From the NCBI RefSeq assembly GCF_910592395.1, contig NC_088326.1:10175001-10239000 (forward strand): a stretch of DNA of 64,000 nt, read 5' to 3'. The notes beneath the pieces are model-generated. The model worked only from the letters and a program-made list of their open reading frames with translations, was not told where the DNA came from and searched no databases. This document shows positions 33,458-44,866 of this stretch, piece by piece; position 1 is the first letter of the stretch; each line of letters starts with the position of its first letter. Source of the stretch: Lineus longissimus. Lineage: Eukaryota; Nemertea; Pilidiophora; Heteronemertea; Lineidae. The translations under genes and the position numbers were made by a program.

Positions 33458-34459
33458 TCAAGCATGAGTGCGGTGATAGAACTTAAAATACCCGTGGCCA
33501 TTTGCTGGCCAAGCCAAAAAAGATCCGTTCCGGCCAGCGGCAATCATATCTACATCTGAAATTATCGTCGATTGGTAACTCTTTCTATAATACCAATAGT
33601 GTTGAAGATTCTTCTGAATAGGAATATAGGTCACAATAAAACCTTTTTTGCGCTTGTCTGGAGTCATCGGCATTATTATTTGGTTGACACGGTCCCACGT
33701 TACGTGATAGCAACCAAGTCTACATCTCAAACCGGGCCATTTCAAATTGCAAATTACATGTATTACCACTTTCTGCTGATAGTTGCTCCTTTTAGTAAAC
33801 AGACGTACACAGTTCCACATTGTGGCAAGTACATCCTTTCCTGCAGTTATGAAGACGGAATTCTGCGTTTGCAGTACTAACCGAAGCAAAGTTCCTTGAA
33901 TGAAGTGCACGTCCAGCTCCCTCCCCGTCGTCAAAGTGTAGTTGAATTTATTATCGACACCCTTGTCAATATCAATCTCGAAAACACCAAGTGCGATGAA
34001 GGAACTCGTTCTTAGGCCATTTTTGCGTACGCAGTGAACGTATATAACGAAAGCTTGCCCAGTCAACTCGATGTGTTCTATATGCAAAATCAAAACGAGC
34101 TCAATGTTCTGACTCTGAGTGGGCAGTTCCATAATGTAGAAACCCAAATGAACGCCATTGCGATCAAATATTTTCGGACATTCCCTTGGGCTGGTTGTAC
34201 TAAATATCACGAAATAGGCCTTCCGAATGTATAATTTATAGATCAACAGATGCTTGTTGATTGAACTTCTAGAAGAGTTGAATAACTGTCTTGAGACATA
34301 TCGCCCTCGATTTTGATAAATCTGATGGATGAAAGGGGATCTTCGTTTAACATAAACCCTTTCCACTAGGATATATATGTTAACATACTTGTCATAGTAG
34401 ACCCGAATCGAAAGGAGAGCCGCCGTATTCCTAAAGATCTTGTCGACTTTGTAACTCAT
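33458..34459 (-). CDS. ORF-A copy 5, intact (333 residues)
   Basis: Starts at ATG 34457-34459. The open frame extends 14 codons further upstream because this copy has an extra ggcctaaattc piece before the start, but no upstream ATG lies in it. The sequence is nearly that of copy 4, with changes such as VHCVRKNG for VRRVRKNG and GTLLRL for GTLVRL. There is no indel. All five cysteines are conserved. Its position next to a transposon-bearing spacer has not disturbed the frame. Confidence 0.45.
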   Translation of the reverse strand: MSYKVDKIFRNTAALLSIRVYYDKYVNIYILVERVYVKRRSPFIHQIYQNRGRYVSRQLFNSSRSSINKHLLIYKLYIRKAYFVIFSTTSPRECPKIFDRNGVHLGFYIMELPTQSQNIELVLILHIEHIELTGQAFVIYVHCVRKNGLRTSSFIALGVFEIDIDKGVDNKFNYTLTTGRELDVHFIQGTLLRLVLQTQNSVFITAGKDVLATMWNCVRLFTKRSNYQQKVVIHVICNLKWPGLRCRLGCYHVTWDRVNQIIMPMTPDKRKKGFIVTYIPIQKNLQHYWYYRKSYQSTIISDVDMIAAGRNGSFLAWPANGHGYFKFYHRTHA

Positions 34460-34870
34460 TCTTGGCAACTTTTGTCCTTTAAATTCAAGGCCTAAATTCA
34501 AATTAAAGCTTGTCTCACATTATCAACTAAAAGTAACAATGGCATTTAAACGCTTATGTTACAAATGTGCGGGCTACCCAGTCACCTTCTTTTTTACAGC
34601 AGCGGTTTCCACAATATTGAATAACACACGAAATTGAAACATTCCAAAATTACTGAAATATCACGCTATTCAAATTTCAATCCCGACTGGACCCAAGTGA
34701 GGCATGTTATACAAACGATTAGGTAACTATCGCCTGATTACATTTAATTGGCCCAACGAATGAGGTAACTCAAAATCAACTGATTATGTGATCCACGACA
34801 CAAAAAGTAAGGTGAAATACCCAACCGAACACAAAATAAACCGATAAAATGACCTCATTTTCCTGTAAGC

Positions 34871-34896
34871 GGGGGGGGGGGGGGGGGGGGGGGGGG
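34871..34896 (+). repeat. 26-base G-run in unit 5
   Basis: Uninterrupted run of 26 G, the longest of the five. The usual four G and A(T) before the run are absent and a C precedes it. Confidence 0.9.
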
Positions 34897-36486
34897 TTAC
34901 ACAGGAGTTGCCACCTCTTCTTCCGTCGTCTGTAAAAGTATTATAATTCTAAAGAGGCTACATCTCATTTCACAAGGTTGGTTGATTTGACCTACATTTC
35001 AAGGTCACAGAAATCAACCATACTTAATTACATTTCACCAACAGTGGCACCTGTTATTAATATTTTGTCAAAGAGTCTTTACTTCGTTGATGCATACATG
35101 GTACAGCGTTCGGTCATCTCAATATGTTGTAAACATTCGTTGACTGTGTCCTACCTTTAACGCCTTGCCAGTTCATGAATGTCAGAAAACAATTTGTAAT
35201 TTGAATTCAATGACTATTTCTTTTCTTCTTACATACATGTAATGTACTGATGAAACGAAGGCAGATCAACCAAGACCTTACCATATACAGCTATTAACAG
35301 ACAATGGAAGAAGCACTGTCAACGCGTGTATACCCCCTTGAGATGAGGTCACTGCATCGGTTGATTTTGTGTCACTTATTCGGTTTGGTCACTGATAATC
35401 GTGCCAATGTGAGTCATCCAAACGGTTGGGCCGTTGGTCATTTATTTGGCTAATTTTGAGTCACTTAATATTCGGTAAGGTCATGGTCTAATTGGTTGAT
35501 TTTGTTTTACGATTAGGTCGGATCACTTTATCGGTTGATTGTATGTTACTTCAGTTGATTCACTCAATTGGGCGATGTGACCTATCACTTTCGGAACAAG
35601 GTATCCGTGCAGAGATAATTTTTGTGCGGAACGATGCATTGCAACGCCTGGTGTGGAGACGAAAATCTACACGACGACGTCACGCTGTTCGCTGTTCGCA
35701 CCCCGTTCACCTTGTCTCCGCGGAGAACAACAAAGGTAGGCTACTGAAATAAAAAGCCGCTCACTCCGCTACAGATACAGACATGAATGCACTAAACAAA
35801 TTTTGCTTTCAACGAAGTAAAATACCTGAAACCTCGAAGAGTTCAATTGAAAACCCGTGTTCTTTATGTTATTTCTGATAAATCTGATAAGAACTCACCA
35901 CGATTTCTTTGATAGATCTTTTAGGAGAGAGAAAATAACACATGAACTGTCTGGCTCATAATAATCTCACCTTCTCGCTCCCGGATATTCTAACCCGATT
36001 TGGCCTTAAAAATGTTCAATGACCCAAAATTCCAATGCGCATCCAAATCTTTAACGAGATGTGCAAAACGTGTGTGCGTCGCCCAAAGCTGCCTTAAATG
36101 CACCACAGATTGATAACTTACTTTAAAAGCTGATCAGAGAGATACTTTTAAGCCCCGGAAGAAGGTCAGACAAAAGCATGTTAGTTGATAAAACGGCGTG
36201 TTTTCACAGAAAAGGGGAAATCCCAGTGCAATTCACTAGAAAACTATCGCGGGAACGAACAGACCTCATGATCAGCATTCTATATCATGTATAAAGGTTT
36301 AGGCGTTCGGGTAGAATCTGGGCATCTAGGTGACATCTAGGCTGGTCACAGCGATTTGTTGACGAAATACGGAATTCCTGTAGACCAGGAAGGGAAACTT
36401 AGTCGAAGACAATTGCTTCGTCATGTAAGTTGTTGATAGGTAGAGAAAACAGAGTTGGTATTTTGATTTGAACGCAGTAAATTGTG

Positions 36487-37110
36487 TTAGTTGCGTTGGA
36501 ATATGAGGACACTGCGGGAGATCTGAAAAAGGATTAATCTGGAAATATCCTTTTTTCCTGCGGGGCCACTTATCCCAAAATCTACAATTTCTAGAATGTA
36601 TACGTCCAGAGGGATTTCAAGAATAACAGGGGGTGCATTCAATAATCTAACCTCTTTGACCATAGTTTCCCTGCTGTCAAGGGCTTCCTTGGGCTTCCAT
36701 CTCTTGCAATGTGACCATGACACGAACCTACATGCATGCTTCCTCCTCCGATTATTGAAGCCAGGGATGACATCATGTTTGGAACTCAAAACAGCACATT
36801 CTGGTCTTGAACGCGAATTTATTGGTGGCCAGTATTTGAGGGATACATCTTCACGCCGCTCTCCAGCATCATAAAGCCGTATAAAGGTTATGCCTAAACA
36901 AGCAAGTGAGGTGCTCTCGATTATACATATATGGAGGGCTGCAAACAAGATATTTCGCTGGAAACCCCTCCTCGTTGTTGACGAAACACAAGTATCATTT
37001 GAGCTGATCATTTCCGATAAAATATTAATAATACTATTCAAGTTCATTTCATTTGCTTTCAATGCAATCAGTGTATGTCGCTTAGTTAGTTCTAGTGGTC
37101 TGAAGTGCAT
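36487..37110 (-). CDS. ORF-B copy 5, extended C-terminus (207 residues)
   Basis: Open from ATG. The extra A in the run near 36526-36530 replaces the usual end at LILF by QISRSVLIFQRN. Variant residues GERREDVSLKYWPP and NNRRRKHACRF are shared with copy 3, placing both in one block. It is unrecognised. Confidence 0.3.
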   Translation of the reverse strand: MHFRPLELTKRHTLIALKANEMNLNSIINILSEMISSNDTCVSSTTRRGFQRNILFAALHICIIESTSLACLGITFIRLYDAGERREDVSLKYWPPINSRSRPECAVLSSKHDVIPGFNNRRRKHACRFVSWSHCKRWKPKEALDSRETMVKEVRLLNAPPVILEIPLDVYILEIVDFGISGPAGKKDISRLILFQISRSVLIFQRN

Positions 37111-37294
37111 TTGGGAGTTCGTGTTGACACTCGGTGTGTGTTGTTGGCGAGCTGTTCGATGTCATGCCAGAAGAATATACTCTGCTTTCATGCTTTTAAG
37201 ATCTGTTCTCAATATCTAATTCGAACTACATACCATGCAAGATAAAAAGGCATTTTCGTCGTATACCATGTCCACAACGTCGATCATGTTCCGG

Positions 37295-37466
37295 TGTAAC
37301 ATCTGTGGTTGTTTCCCATGTGTCAGTGTTTCCAAACAATAGGCAGCTAGAGAGACCACGACTTTTCAATAGGGGGGATACACAGAAAAACTTGTCAATC
37401 TATTTTTGAGCGTTCCCAAACAATGAGGGGAAACACTCAAAAACAGAAACACTCAAAAACATTACA
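37295..37466. mobile_element. 172-bp TG...CA insertion, unit 5
   Basis: Same insertion as in units 2, 3 and 6, with CCGG on both sides. Confidence 0.6.
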
Positions 37467-40400
37467 CCGGCATGGCGTTTGCTTTGATAAAGTACTGATT
37501 TAATAAACCGGTGACACTGGAGTCTAAAGGTGGGCCTGCTGTAGGTTAAATCCGCAGGTGGCAATGCCATTAGAAAAGGTAAGGATGCCAGGTCCCCTTC
37601 TCAACACTCGGATATCGGAACGAAACCTGCCATCGCCCCAGATGCAGTCACTGTGGATCCAGAGGGCAATGAGAGATCCTTTTCTGAGATTGAAACCCCT
37701 TCTAATTTTTTGGAGATATCGAGGTCAAAGAAAACAGCAAAATATTCACATCTGTTAGATTAACAGGAAGAAGGTCAAGCACAAAGAACAAATATCAAAA
37801 ACAAGACAAGGAAGGATGTGCAAGGGAATCCGCATAGTTTGGAGGATGTACTTTGTTGTCCGTCGTGGACCCGGAGAAGGCCCATTACATGTATGGCACT
37901 TATAGTGTGCAAATCTCAAAGTCGTCCATTTTTTCCGGTGGAGCCCGTTACACATACGTTATTCCTCGGTTCCCATGCGTTCCTTTATCGGGTAATTGTC
38001 CGCTGTGGAAGCGGTACACCTCATGTTCATCCGCTGCATGTCAGGTGGTAGTCGGGCCTCGAGCCACGTCCACCGGACATCAAAGCGCATGAACTGACAA
38101 GTACAGGAAGACGAACACACTAGTTCCCAACAAAACGCATGCCCAACACAAACGAGCCGTACAACCCGGCGGACTAGGTTGTCTAGTGGAGTCCGTGCCA
38201 AAGTTTGTATATGCACAAAACATTTCTCCGGATGAAGCGAACCTCGCCCGTTCTTGTCTAACAAGGAATACATTCGCAGAACGAAAGACAAATAGGAAAC
38301 GCATGCAAACGGACAACATCGGATTGGACTTTGCTCTCTATTGGACGTCTGTTATAACGCAATCCGTCAAGGTGTGATCATGACTGGCGCTTCAAATCAT
38401 TTCTGCATATTTTGGAAACGGAAGATACATGTAATGCACATGGATCGATCCATACCGTCCATCATTTCCGACTTGGATAGACATTGTTTGGCGACACCAT
38501 GTAGTCCGGTGGTCACGGCGTCGTTTCCTGGCCTGGCCTGTGTTGATTCGAAGTAATTATTGAAGCGAGTTTGGATCGTAGAACCTCGATTATCTTAGGC
38601 ATGTCGTGTTGTCAAAATTCAGCAGGTTTTAGTCATTTCATGTATTGATTTCTTAAACTCCATCAATATAGCCGATTATACTGAGTTGCATTGGTTTCTG
38701 TTAAATGCTTATCGATATTTGGTATGGAAGATGAAAAACAGTACCCTACAATGCATCATATGCCTAAATTATGATTTTAAAGATCATGACTGTACATAAT
38801 GCAACACAAAAAAAGTATTTGTTTCATCGATCCATTAAGACTGATGTATTACAGCAATGTCGAAACAAAGGCTAAGACGTGAAATAATGACCATCAGACA
38901 GAACACGGTGTCGCCAATGCATTGCCTATCCAGATCGAACTGGTTAAATCTTGTCATCGACCATGTGTTTGCTATCTAGCTTGAATATAGCATGCTCCTA
39001 GAGTTAACCGGTCTGACATCGGTGTAAATAGATAATGTAAGCAAGCCGAGTCTGTTCCTTGTCTAGTGTTAATGAAATAAACGTTGGCATCGCCAATAAG
39101 TGATTATGGGGCATTGCAGTGGATTGCCTCGACAATCAACCTTGTGGTCCTTGTCTATCTATCTATGATGAAGATGTTGTCGTTCGATGTTTAAAAAAGT
39201 GATAACGATGTGGTTTTGGCTGTCGCTCTAAACACCGCAATGATGGTAGAGCTAAAATATATATGAAGATAGCTCCATCCGAGCGAAGTTTGCTGACACA
39301 ACCAGTAGGCCTACTGGCAGCGAGGTATTAATTTCTTTTCTAAAACATCCGAAATGAATATATTTTTAGGCATCATCCGCTAACTGTACGCAACATAGTT
39401 ATATTTTGGACGTGCTGGGGCCCATTTGACACTAATCTTTGATAGATGATGAATCTGACCTTATTTGATTAGCTTGAAGCCGGGTCTCTTGGTAAATCCA
39501 ATGGCGGAGTCCTCCCCGACTGTCTGATCGCCATGCCGTTTCAACCTGTTTGTTACATTATTTGCTTCTGATCAATAAGGCAGTTACGAGGCGCGGCAAA
39601 TCGAGAAATTTAGCGATGAGAAACTTCGTGGGATTTATTGATAATAAAAATAAACAGTGTGCTGTAGCTACTGTAGTGATCAAATGACGTCCCCAAGCCA
39701 CAACCAGTCCTTTGCGTTTGACCTCGGCCACTTCACCTTCATCAAGAGCGCATTGCCGCAGGAAATGGCATATGTTTTGAAAACATCGGCCAGTGGTATC
39801 TGTTGTGCTGCGCAGCAGGGAGCTGTGGGTCTTGTTCTTGTATCAGCTCTCATTTCCCCGGAGAAGCTTGTGAAGGGTATCGCCCTTTTGGTAATGCGAT
39901 GTATACACACATGGCTAAACTCTGTCTTAGTCTCATTCACGAACAGATTGTGAGCTTTTTATAGGTTTCTCCGCTGCTTTTGGCTGGAGCTGGTCCAGGT
40001 GTTTCTTTTCTTAATCCAGGAAATTTACGTCATCAGCATATTCTATTTGTAGTGGCAGGTCCAGGCTTGGGACTGGTGGGTTAGGCCTGTTGGGGCTTGC
40101 AAGTGTAGCAGCAATTTAGCAGGTTAAAGGGACTGGTGAAAAGGCGGTTGGCCTGTGGTGAGCCTAGTAGTTTCAAACGAATCGGACAGTTCGTTTTTCA
40201 CGCCGATCCTTAGCTTCATCCCTGCCAGGAGGGATCTTACATGTCTCAGAATATGATCACCGAAGCCTGCTCTCAGTAGGACAACTAAGTTGCGTTTCCA
40301 CCTGATGGAAACGCAGGCTCGATACGTATTAATGCTCATCTTGTGGAAGTCCCATTTCCTTTTGGGACTTTAGAAATTACTTAACTAGGTGTTATCTCGT

Positions 40401-40569
40401 TGATTGTTTTACTAATCACAGGGAGTGTGACTGAGTTCAAGATCAAGATTTTTACCACGACTCAGCCACTCCTCTTCATAAAAAAGACAAGGGGTATCTC
40501 GATTAATTCTCCATTGGTTTATAAAAGACATACGAACCAACACACAGTACAGAGGACGGTTCTGATTTG

Positions 40570-40839
40570 ATGATAGTTATAATGAATCGGACCAATCAAA
40601 CTTCGTCTTCCAAACTGCCATGGGAAGCATTAGTGCAGAAGGTAGTCATACGGAAAATAGAGTGTTATCATTTTTCGTCTCGTCAAAAATCTGAGCGCGA
40701 AATCCCATATCCTATAAATATACTGATCGTTTCTGAGTGGGAATTTCAGAGAGAAAAAAATGTTTCAGTTTTCACGAATGAAAAAGTTTTGAAAGTAACG
40801 AGCAGGTTACAAAGGTTTACTCCCCACCCGATAGAATAA
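40570..40839 (+). CDS. ORF-C copy in unit 6
   Basis: Intact frame with VVIRK for VVLRK and TPHPIE for TCHPIE. The TATA-like box at 40520-40527 is kept. Confidence 0.25.
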   Translation: MIVIMNRTNQTSSSKLPWEALVQKVVIRKIECYHFSSRQKSEREIPYPINILIVSEWEFQREKNVSVFTNEKVLKVTSRLQRFTPHPIE

Positions 40840-40890
40840 TGGATAAGACGGAAAATTTGTAGAATATTCTATTTCTTTTAAAAACCCAGT

Positions 40891-41895
40891 CTATCGAGCA
40901 TGAGATCGGTGATAGAACTTCAAATACCCGTGGCCATTTCCTGGCCAAGCTACGAAAGATCCGTCCTGGCCAGCGGCAATCATATCTACATCTGAAATTA
41001 TCGTCGATTGGTAACTCTTTCTATAATACCAATAGTGTGGAAGATTTTTCGGAATAGGAATATAGGTCACAATAAAACCTTTTTTGCGCTTGTCTGGAGT
41101 CATCGGCATCATTATTTGGTTGGCACTGTCCCATGTTACGTGATAGCAACCATGTCTACATCTAAAATCGGGCCATTTCAAATTGCAAATTACATGTATT
41201 ACCACTTTCTGCTGATAGTTGCTCCTTTTAGTAAACAGATGTACACAGTTCCACATTGTGGCAAGTACATCCTTTCCTGCAGTTATAAAGACGGAATTCT
41301 GCGTTCGCTGTACTGACCGAACCATGGTTCTTTGAATGATGTGCACGTCCAGCTCCCTCCCCGCCGTCAAAGTGTAGTTGAATTTATTATCGACACCCTT
41401 GTCAATATCAATCTCGAAAACACCAAGTGCAATGAAGGAACTCGTTCTTAGGCCATTTTTGCGTACGCGATGAACGTATATAACGAAAGCTTGCCCAGTC
41501 AACTCGATGTGTTCTATGTACAAAATTAAAATGAGCTCAATGTTCTGACTCTGCGTTGGCAGTTCCATAATGTAGAAACCCAAATGAACGCCACTGCGAT
41601 CAAATATTTTCGGACATTCCCTTGGTCTGGCTGTACTAAATATCACGAAATAGGCCTTCCGAATGTATAATTTGTAGATCAACAGATGCTTGTTGATTGA
41701 ACTTCTAGAAGAGTTGAATAACTGTCTTGAGACATATCGCCCTCGATTTTGATAAATCTGATGTATGAAAGGGGATCTTCGTTTAACATACATCCTTTCC
41801 AATAGGATATATCTGTTAACATACTTGTCATAATAGACTCGAAGCGAAAGGACAACCGCCGTATTCCTAAAGATCTCGTCGACTTTGTAACTCAT
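40891..41895 (-). CDS. ORF-A copy 6, intact (334 residues)
   Basis: Open from ATG 41893-41895. Its N-terminal half matches copy 2 (KVDEIFRNTAVV, KRRSPF, TARPREC) and its last codons match the longer SHAR ending of copies 1, 3 and 7, so it looks recombinant. It has no indel relative to any other copy. The cysteine cluster and W255 are kept. Confidence 0.45.
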   Translation of the reverse strand: MSYKVDEIFRNTAVVLSLRVYYDKYVNRYILLERMYVKRRSPFIHQIYQNRGRYVSRQLFNSSRSSINKHLLIYKLYIRKAYFVIFSTARPRECPKIFDRSGVHLGFYIMELPTQSQNIELILILYIEHIELTGQAFVIYVHRVRKNGLRTSSFIALGVFEIDIDKGVDNKFNYTLTAGRELDVHIIQRTMVRSVQRTQNSVFITAGKDVLATMWNCVHLFTKRSNYQQKVVIHVICNLKWPDFRCRHGCYHVTWDSANQIMMPMTPDKRKKGFIVTYIPIPKNLPHYWYYRKSYQSTIISDVDMIAAGQDGSFVAWPGNGHGYLKFYHRSHAR

Positions 41896-43912
41896 TCTTG
41901 GCAACTTTTCTCCTTTTTATAAATTCAAATTAAAACTTGTCTCACATTATTAACTAAAGGTACCAATGGCATTCAAACGCTTATGTTACAAATGTGCCGG
42001 CTACCCAGTCACCTTCTTTTTTACAGCAGCGGTTTCCACATTATTGAATAACACACGAAATTAAAACATTTCAAAATTACTGAAATATCACGCTATTCCA
42101 ATTTTAATCCCGACTGGACCCAAGTGAGGCATGTTATACAAACGATTAGGTAACTATCGCCTGATTACATGTAAGTGACCCAACCGAAGAAGTAACACAA
42201 AATCAACCGATTATGTTATCCACGACACAAAAAGTAAGGTGAAATACCCAACCGAACACAAAATAAACCGATAAAATGACCTCATTTTCCTACAAGAGTT
42301 GCCACCTCTTCTTCCGTCGTCTGTAAAAATATAAAAATTCTAAATGGGCTACATCTCATTTCATCAGGTTGGTTGATTTGACCTACATTTCAAGGTCGCA
42401 GAAATCAACCATACTTAATTACATTTCACCAACAGTGGCACCTGTTATTAATATTTTGTCAAAGAGTCTTTACTTCGTTGATGTATACATGGTACAGCGT
42501 TCGGTCATCCCAATATGTTGCAAACATTCGATGGAAGTGTCCTACCTTTAACGCCTTGCCAGGTCATGAATGTCAGAAAACAATTTGTAATTTGAATTCA
42601 ATGACTATTTCTTTTCTTCTTACATACATGTAATGTACTGATGAAACGAAGGCAGATCAACCAAGACCTTACCATATACAGCTATTAACAGACAATGGAA
42701 GAAGCACTGTCAACGCGTGTATACCCCCTTGAGATGAGGTCACTGCATCAGTTGATTTTGTGTCACTTATTCGGTTTGGTCACTGATAATCGTGCCAATG
42801 TGAGTCATCCAAACGGTTGGGCCGTTGGTCATTTATTTGGCTAATTTTGAGTCACTTAATATTCGGTAAGGTCATGACCTAATTGGTTGATTTTGTTTTA
42901 CGATTAGGTCGGATCACTTTATCGGTTGATTGTATGTTACTTCAGTTGATTCACTTAATTGGGCGATGTGACCTATCACTTTCGGGACAAGGTATCCGTG
43001 CAGAGATCATTTTTGTGCGGATCGATGCATTGCAACGCCTGGTGTGGAGACGAAAATCTACACGACGACGTCACGCTGTTCGCACTCGTATACCCGTTCA
43101 CCTTGTCTTCGCTGAGAACAACAAAGGTAGGCAACTGAAATAAAAAGCCGCTCACTCCGCTACAGATACAGACATGAATGAACTAAACAAATTTTGCTTT
43201 CAACGCCATAAAAACCTGAAAACCTCGAAGAGTTCAATTGAAAACCCGTGTTCTTTATTTTATTTTTGATAAATCTGATAAAAACTCACCACGATTTCTT
43301 TGATAGATCTTGTAGGAGAGAGAAAATAATACATGAACTGTCTGGCTCATATTAATCTCACCTTTTCGCTCCCGGATATTCTAACCCGATTTGGCCTTAA
43401 ATATGTTCAATGATCCAAAATTCCAATGCGCATCCAAATCTTTAACGAGATGTGCAAAACGTGTGGGCGTCGCCCAAAGCTGCCTAAAATGCACCACAGA
43501 TTGATAACTTACTTTTAAAGCTGATCAGAGAGATACCTTTAGGCCCCGAATGAAGGTCAGACAAAAGCACGTTAGTTGATAAAACGGCGTGTTTTCATAG
43601 AAAAGGGGAAATCCCAGTGCAATTCACTCGAAAACTATCGCGGGCACGTACAGTCCTCATCATCAGCATTCTCTATCATGTATAAAGGTTTAGGCGTTCG
43701 GGTAGAATCTGGGCATCTAGGTGACATCTAGGCTGGTCACAACGATTTGTTGACGAAATACGGAATTCCTGTAGACCAGGAAGGGAAACTTAGTCGAAGA
43801 CAATTGCTTTGTCATGTAAGTTGTTGATAGGTAGAGAAAACAGAGTTGGTATTTTGATTTGAACGCAGTAAATTGTGTTAGTCGCGTTGGAATATGAGGA
43901 CACTGCGGGAGA

Positions 43913-44500
43913 TCAGAAAAGGATTAATCTGGAAATATCCTTTTTTCCTGCGGGGCCACTAATCCCAAAAACTGCAATTTCTAGAATGTATACGTCCAGA
44001 GGGATTTCAAGAATAACAGGGGGTGCATTCAATAATCTAACCTCTTTGACCATAGTTTCCCTGCTGTTAAGGGCTTCCTTGGGCTTCCATCTCTTGCAAT
44101 GTGACCATGACTCGAACCTACATGCATGCTTCCCCCTCCGATGATTGAAGCCAGCGATGACATCATGTTTGGAACTCAAAACAGCACATTCTGGTCTTGA
44201 ACGCGAATTTATTGGCAACCAGTATTTGAGGGATATATCTTCACGCCGCTCTTCAGCATCATAAAGCCGTATAAAGGTTATGCCTAAACAAGCAAGTATG
44301 GTGCTCTCGATTATACATATATGGAGGGCTGCAAACAAGATATTTCGATGGAAACCCCTCCTCGTTGTTGACGAAACACAAGTATCATTTGAGCTGATCA
44401 TTTCCAATAAAATATTAATAATACTATTCAAGTTCATTTCATTTGCTTTCAATGCAATCAGTGTATGTCGCTTAGTTAGTTCTAGTGGTCTGAAGTGCAT
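43913..44500 (-). CDS. ORF-B copy 6, intact (195 residues)
   Basis: Almost the same as copy 2 (ILACL, DAEERRED, FESWSH), with LEMIS for SEIIS near residue 32. Start and stop are at the standard places. Confidence 0.3.
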   Translation of the reverse strand: MHFRPLELTKRHTLIALKANEMNLNSIINILLEMISSNDTCVSSTTRRGFHRNILFAALHICIIESTILACLGITFIRLYDAEERREDISLKYWLPINSRSRPECAVLSSKHDVIAGFNHRRGKHACRFESWSHCKRWKPKEALNSRETMVKEVRLLNAPPVILEIPLDVYILEIAVFGISGPAGKKDISRLILF

Positions 44501-44694
44501 TTGGGAGTTCGTGTTGACACTCGGTGTGTGTTGTTGGCGAGCTGATCGATGTCATGCCAGAAGAATATACTCTGCTTTCATGCTTTTAAGATCTGTTCTC
44601 AATATCTAATTCGAACTACATACCATGCAAGATAAAAAGGCATTTTCGTCGTATACCATGTCCACAACGTCGATCATGTTCCGGTGTAACATCT

Positions 44695-44866
44695 GTGGTT
44701 GTTTCCCATGTGTCAGTGTTTCCAAACAATAGGCAGCTAGAGAGACCACGACTTTTCAATAGGGGGGATACACAGAAAAACTTGTCAATCTATTTTTGAG
44801 CGTTCCCAAACAATGAGGGGAAACACTCAAAAACAGAAACACTCAAAAACATTACACCGGCATGGC
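44695..44866. mobile_element. 172-bp TG...CA insertion, unit 6
   Basis: Same insertion and CCGG flanks as in units 3 and 5. Confidence 0.6.

Larger units (their letters stand above)
28564..37980. repeat. Macrosatellite unit 5 (odd type, G-run, LTR element inserted)
   Basis: The longest unit, because of a 2304-base LTR element plus 4-base target duplication. Without it the length is about 7.1 kb. A further deletion of about 250 bases occurs at 32761-32765, where catttccccc joins gcttaatttagc. The unit is a mosaic: left part of its own kind, middle like unit 4, right third like units 3 and 6. Confidence 0.93.

Noticed and set aside
34871-34896. 26-base G-run as a telomeric or functional G-quadruplex signal
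   Set aside because: A single homopolymer of variable length in odd units, prone to slippage and base-calling error. There is no telomere repeat nearby.
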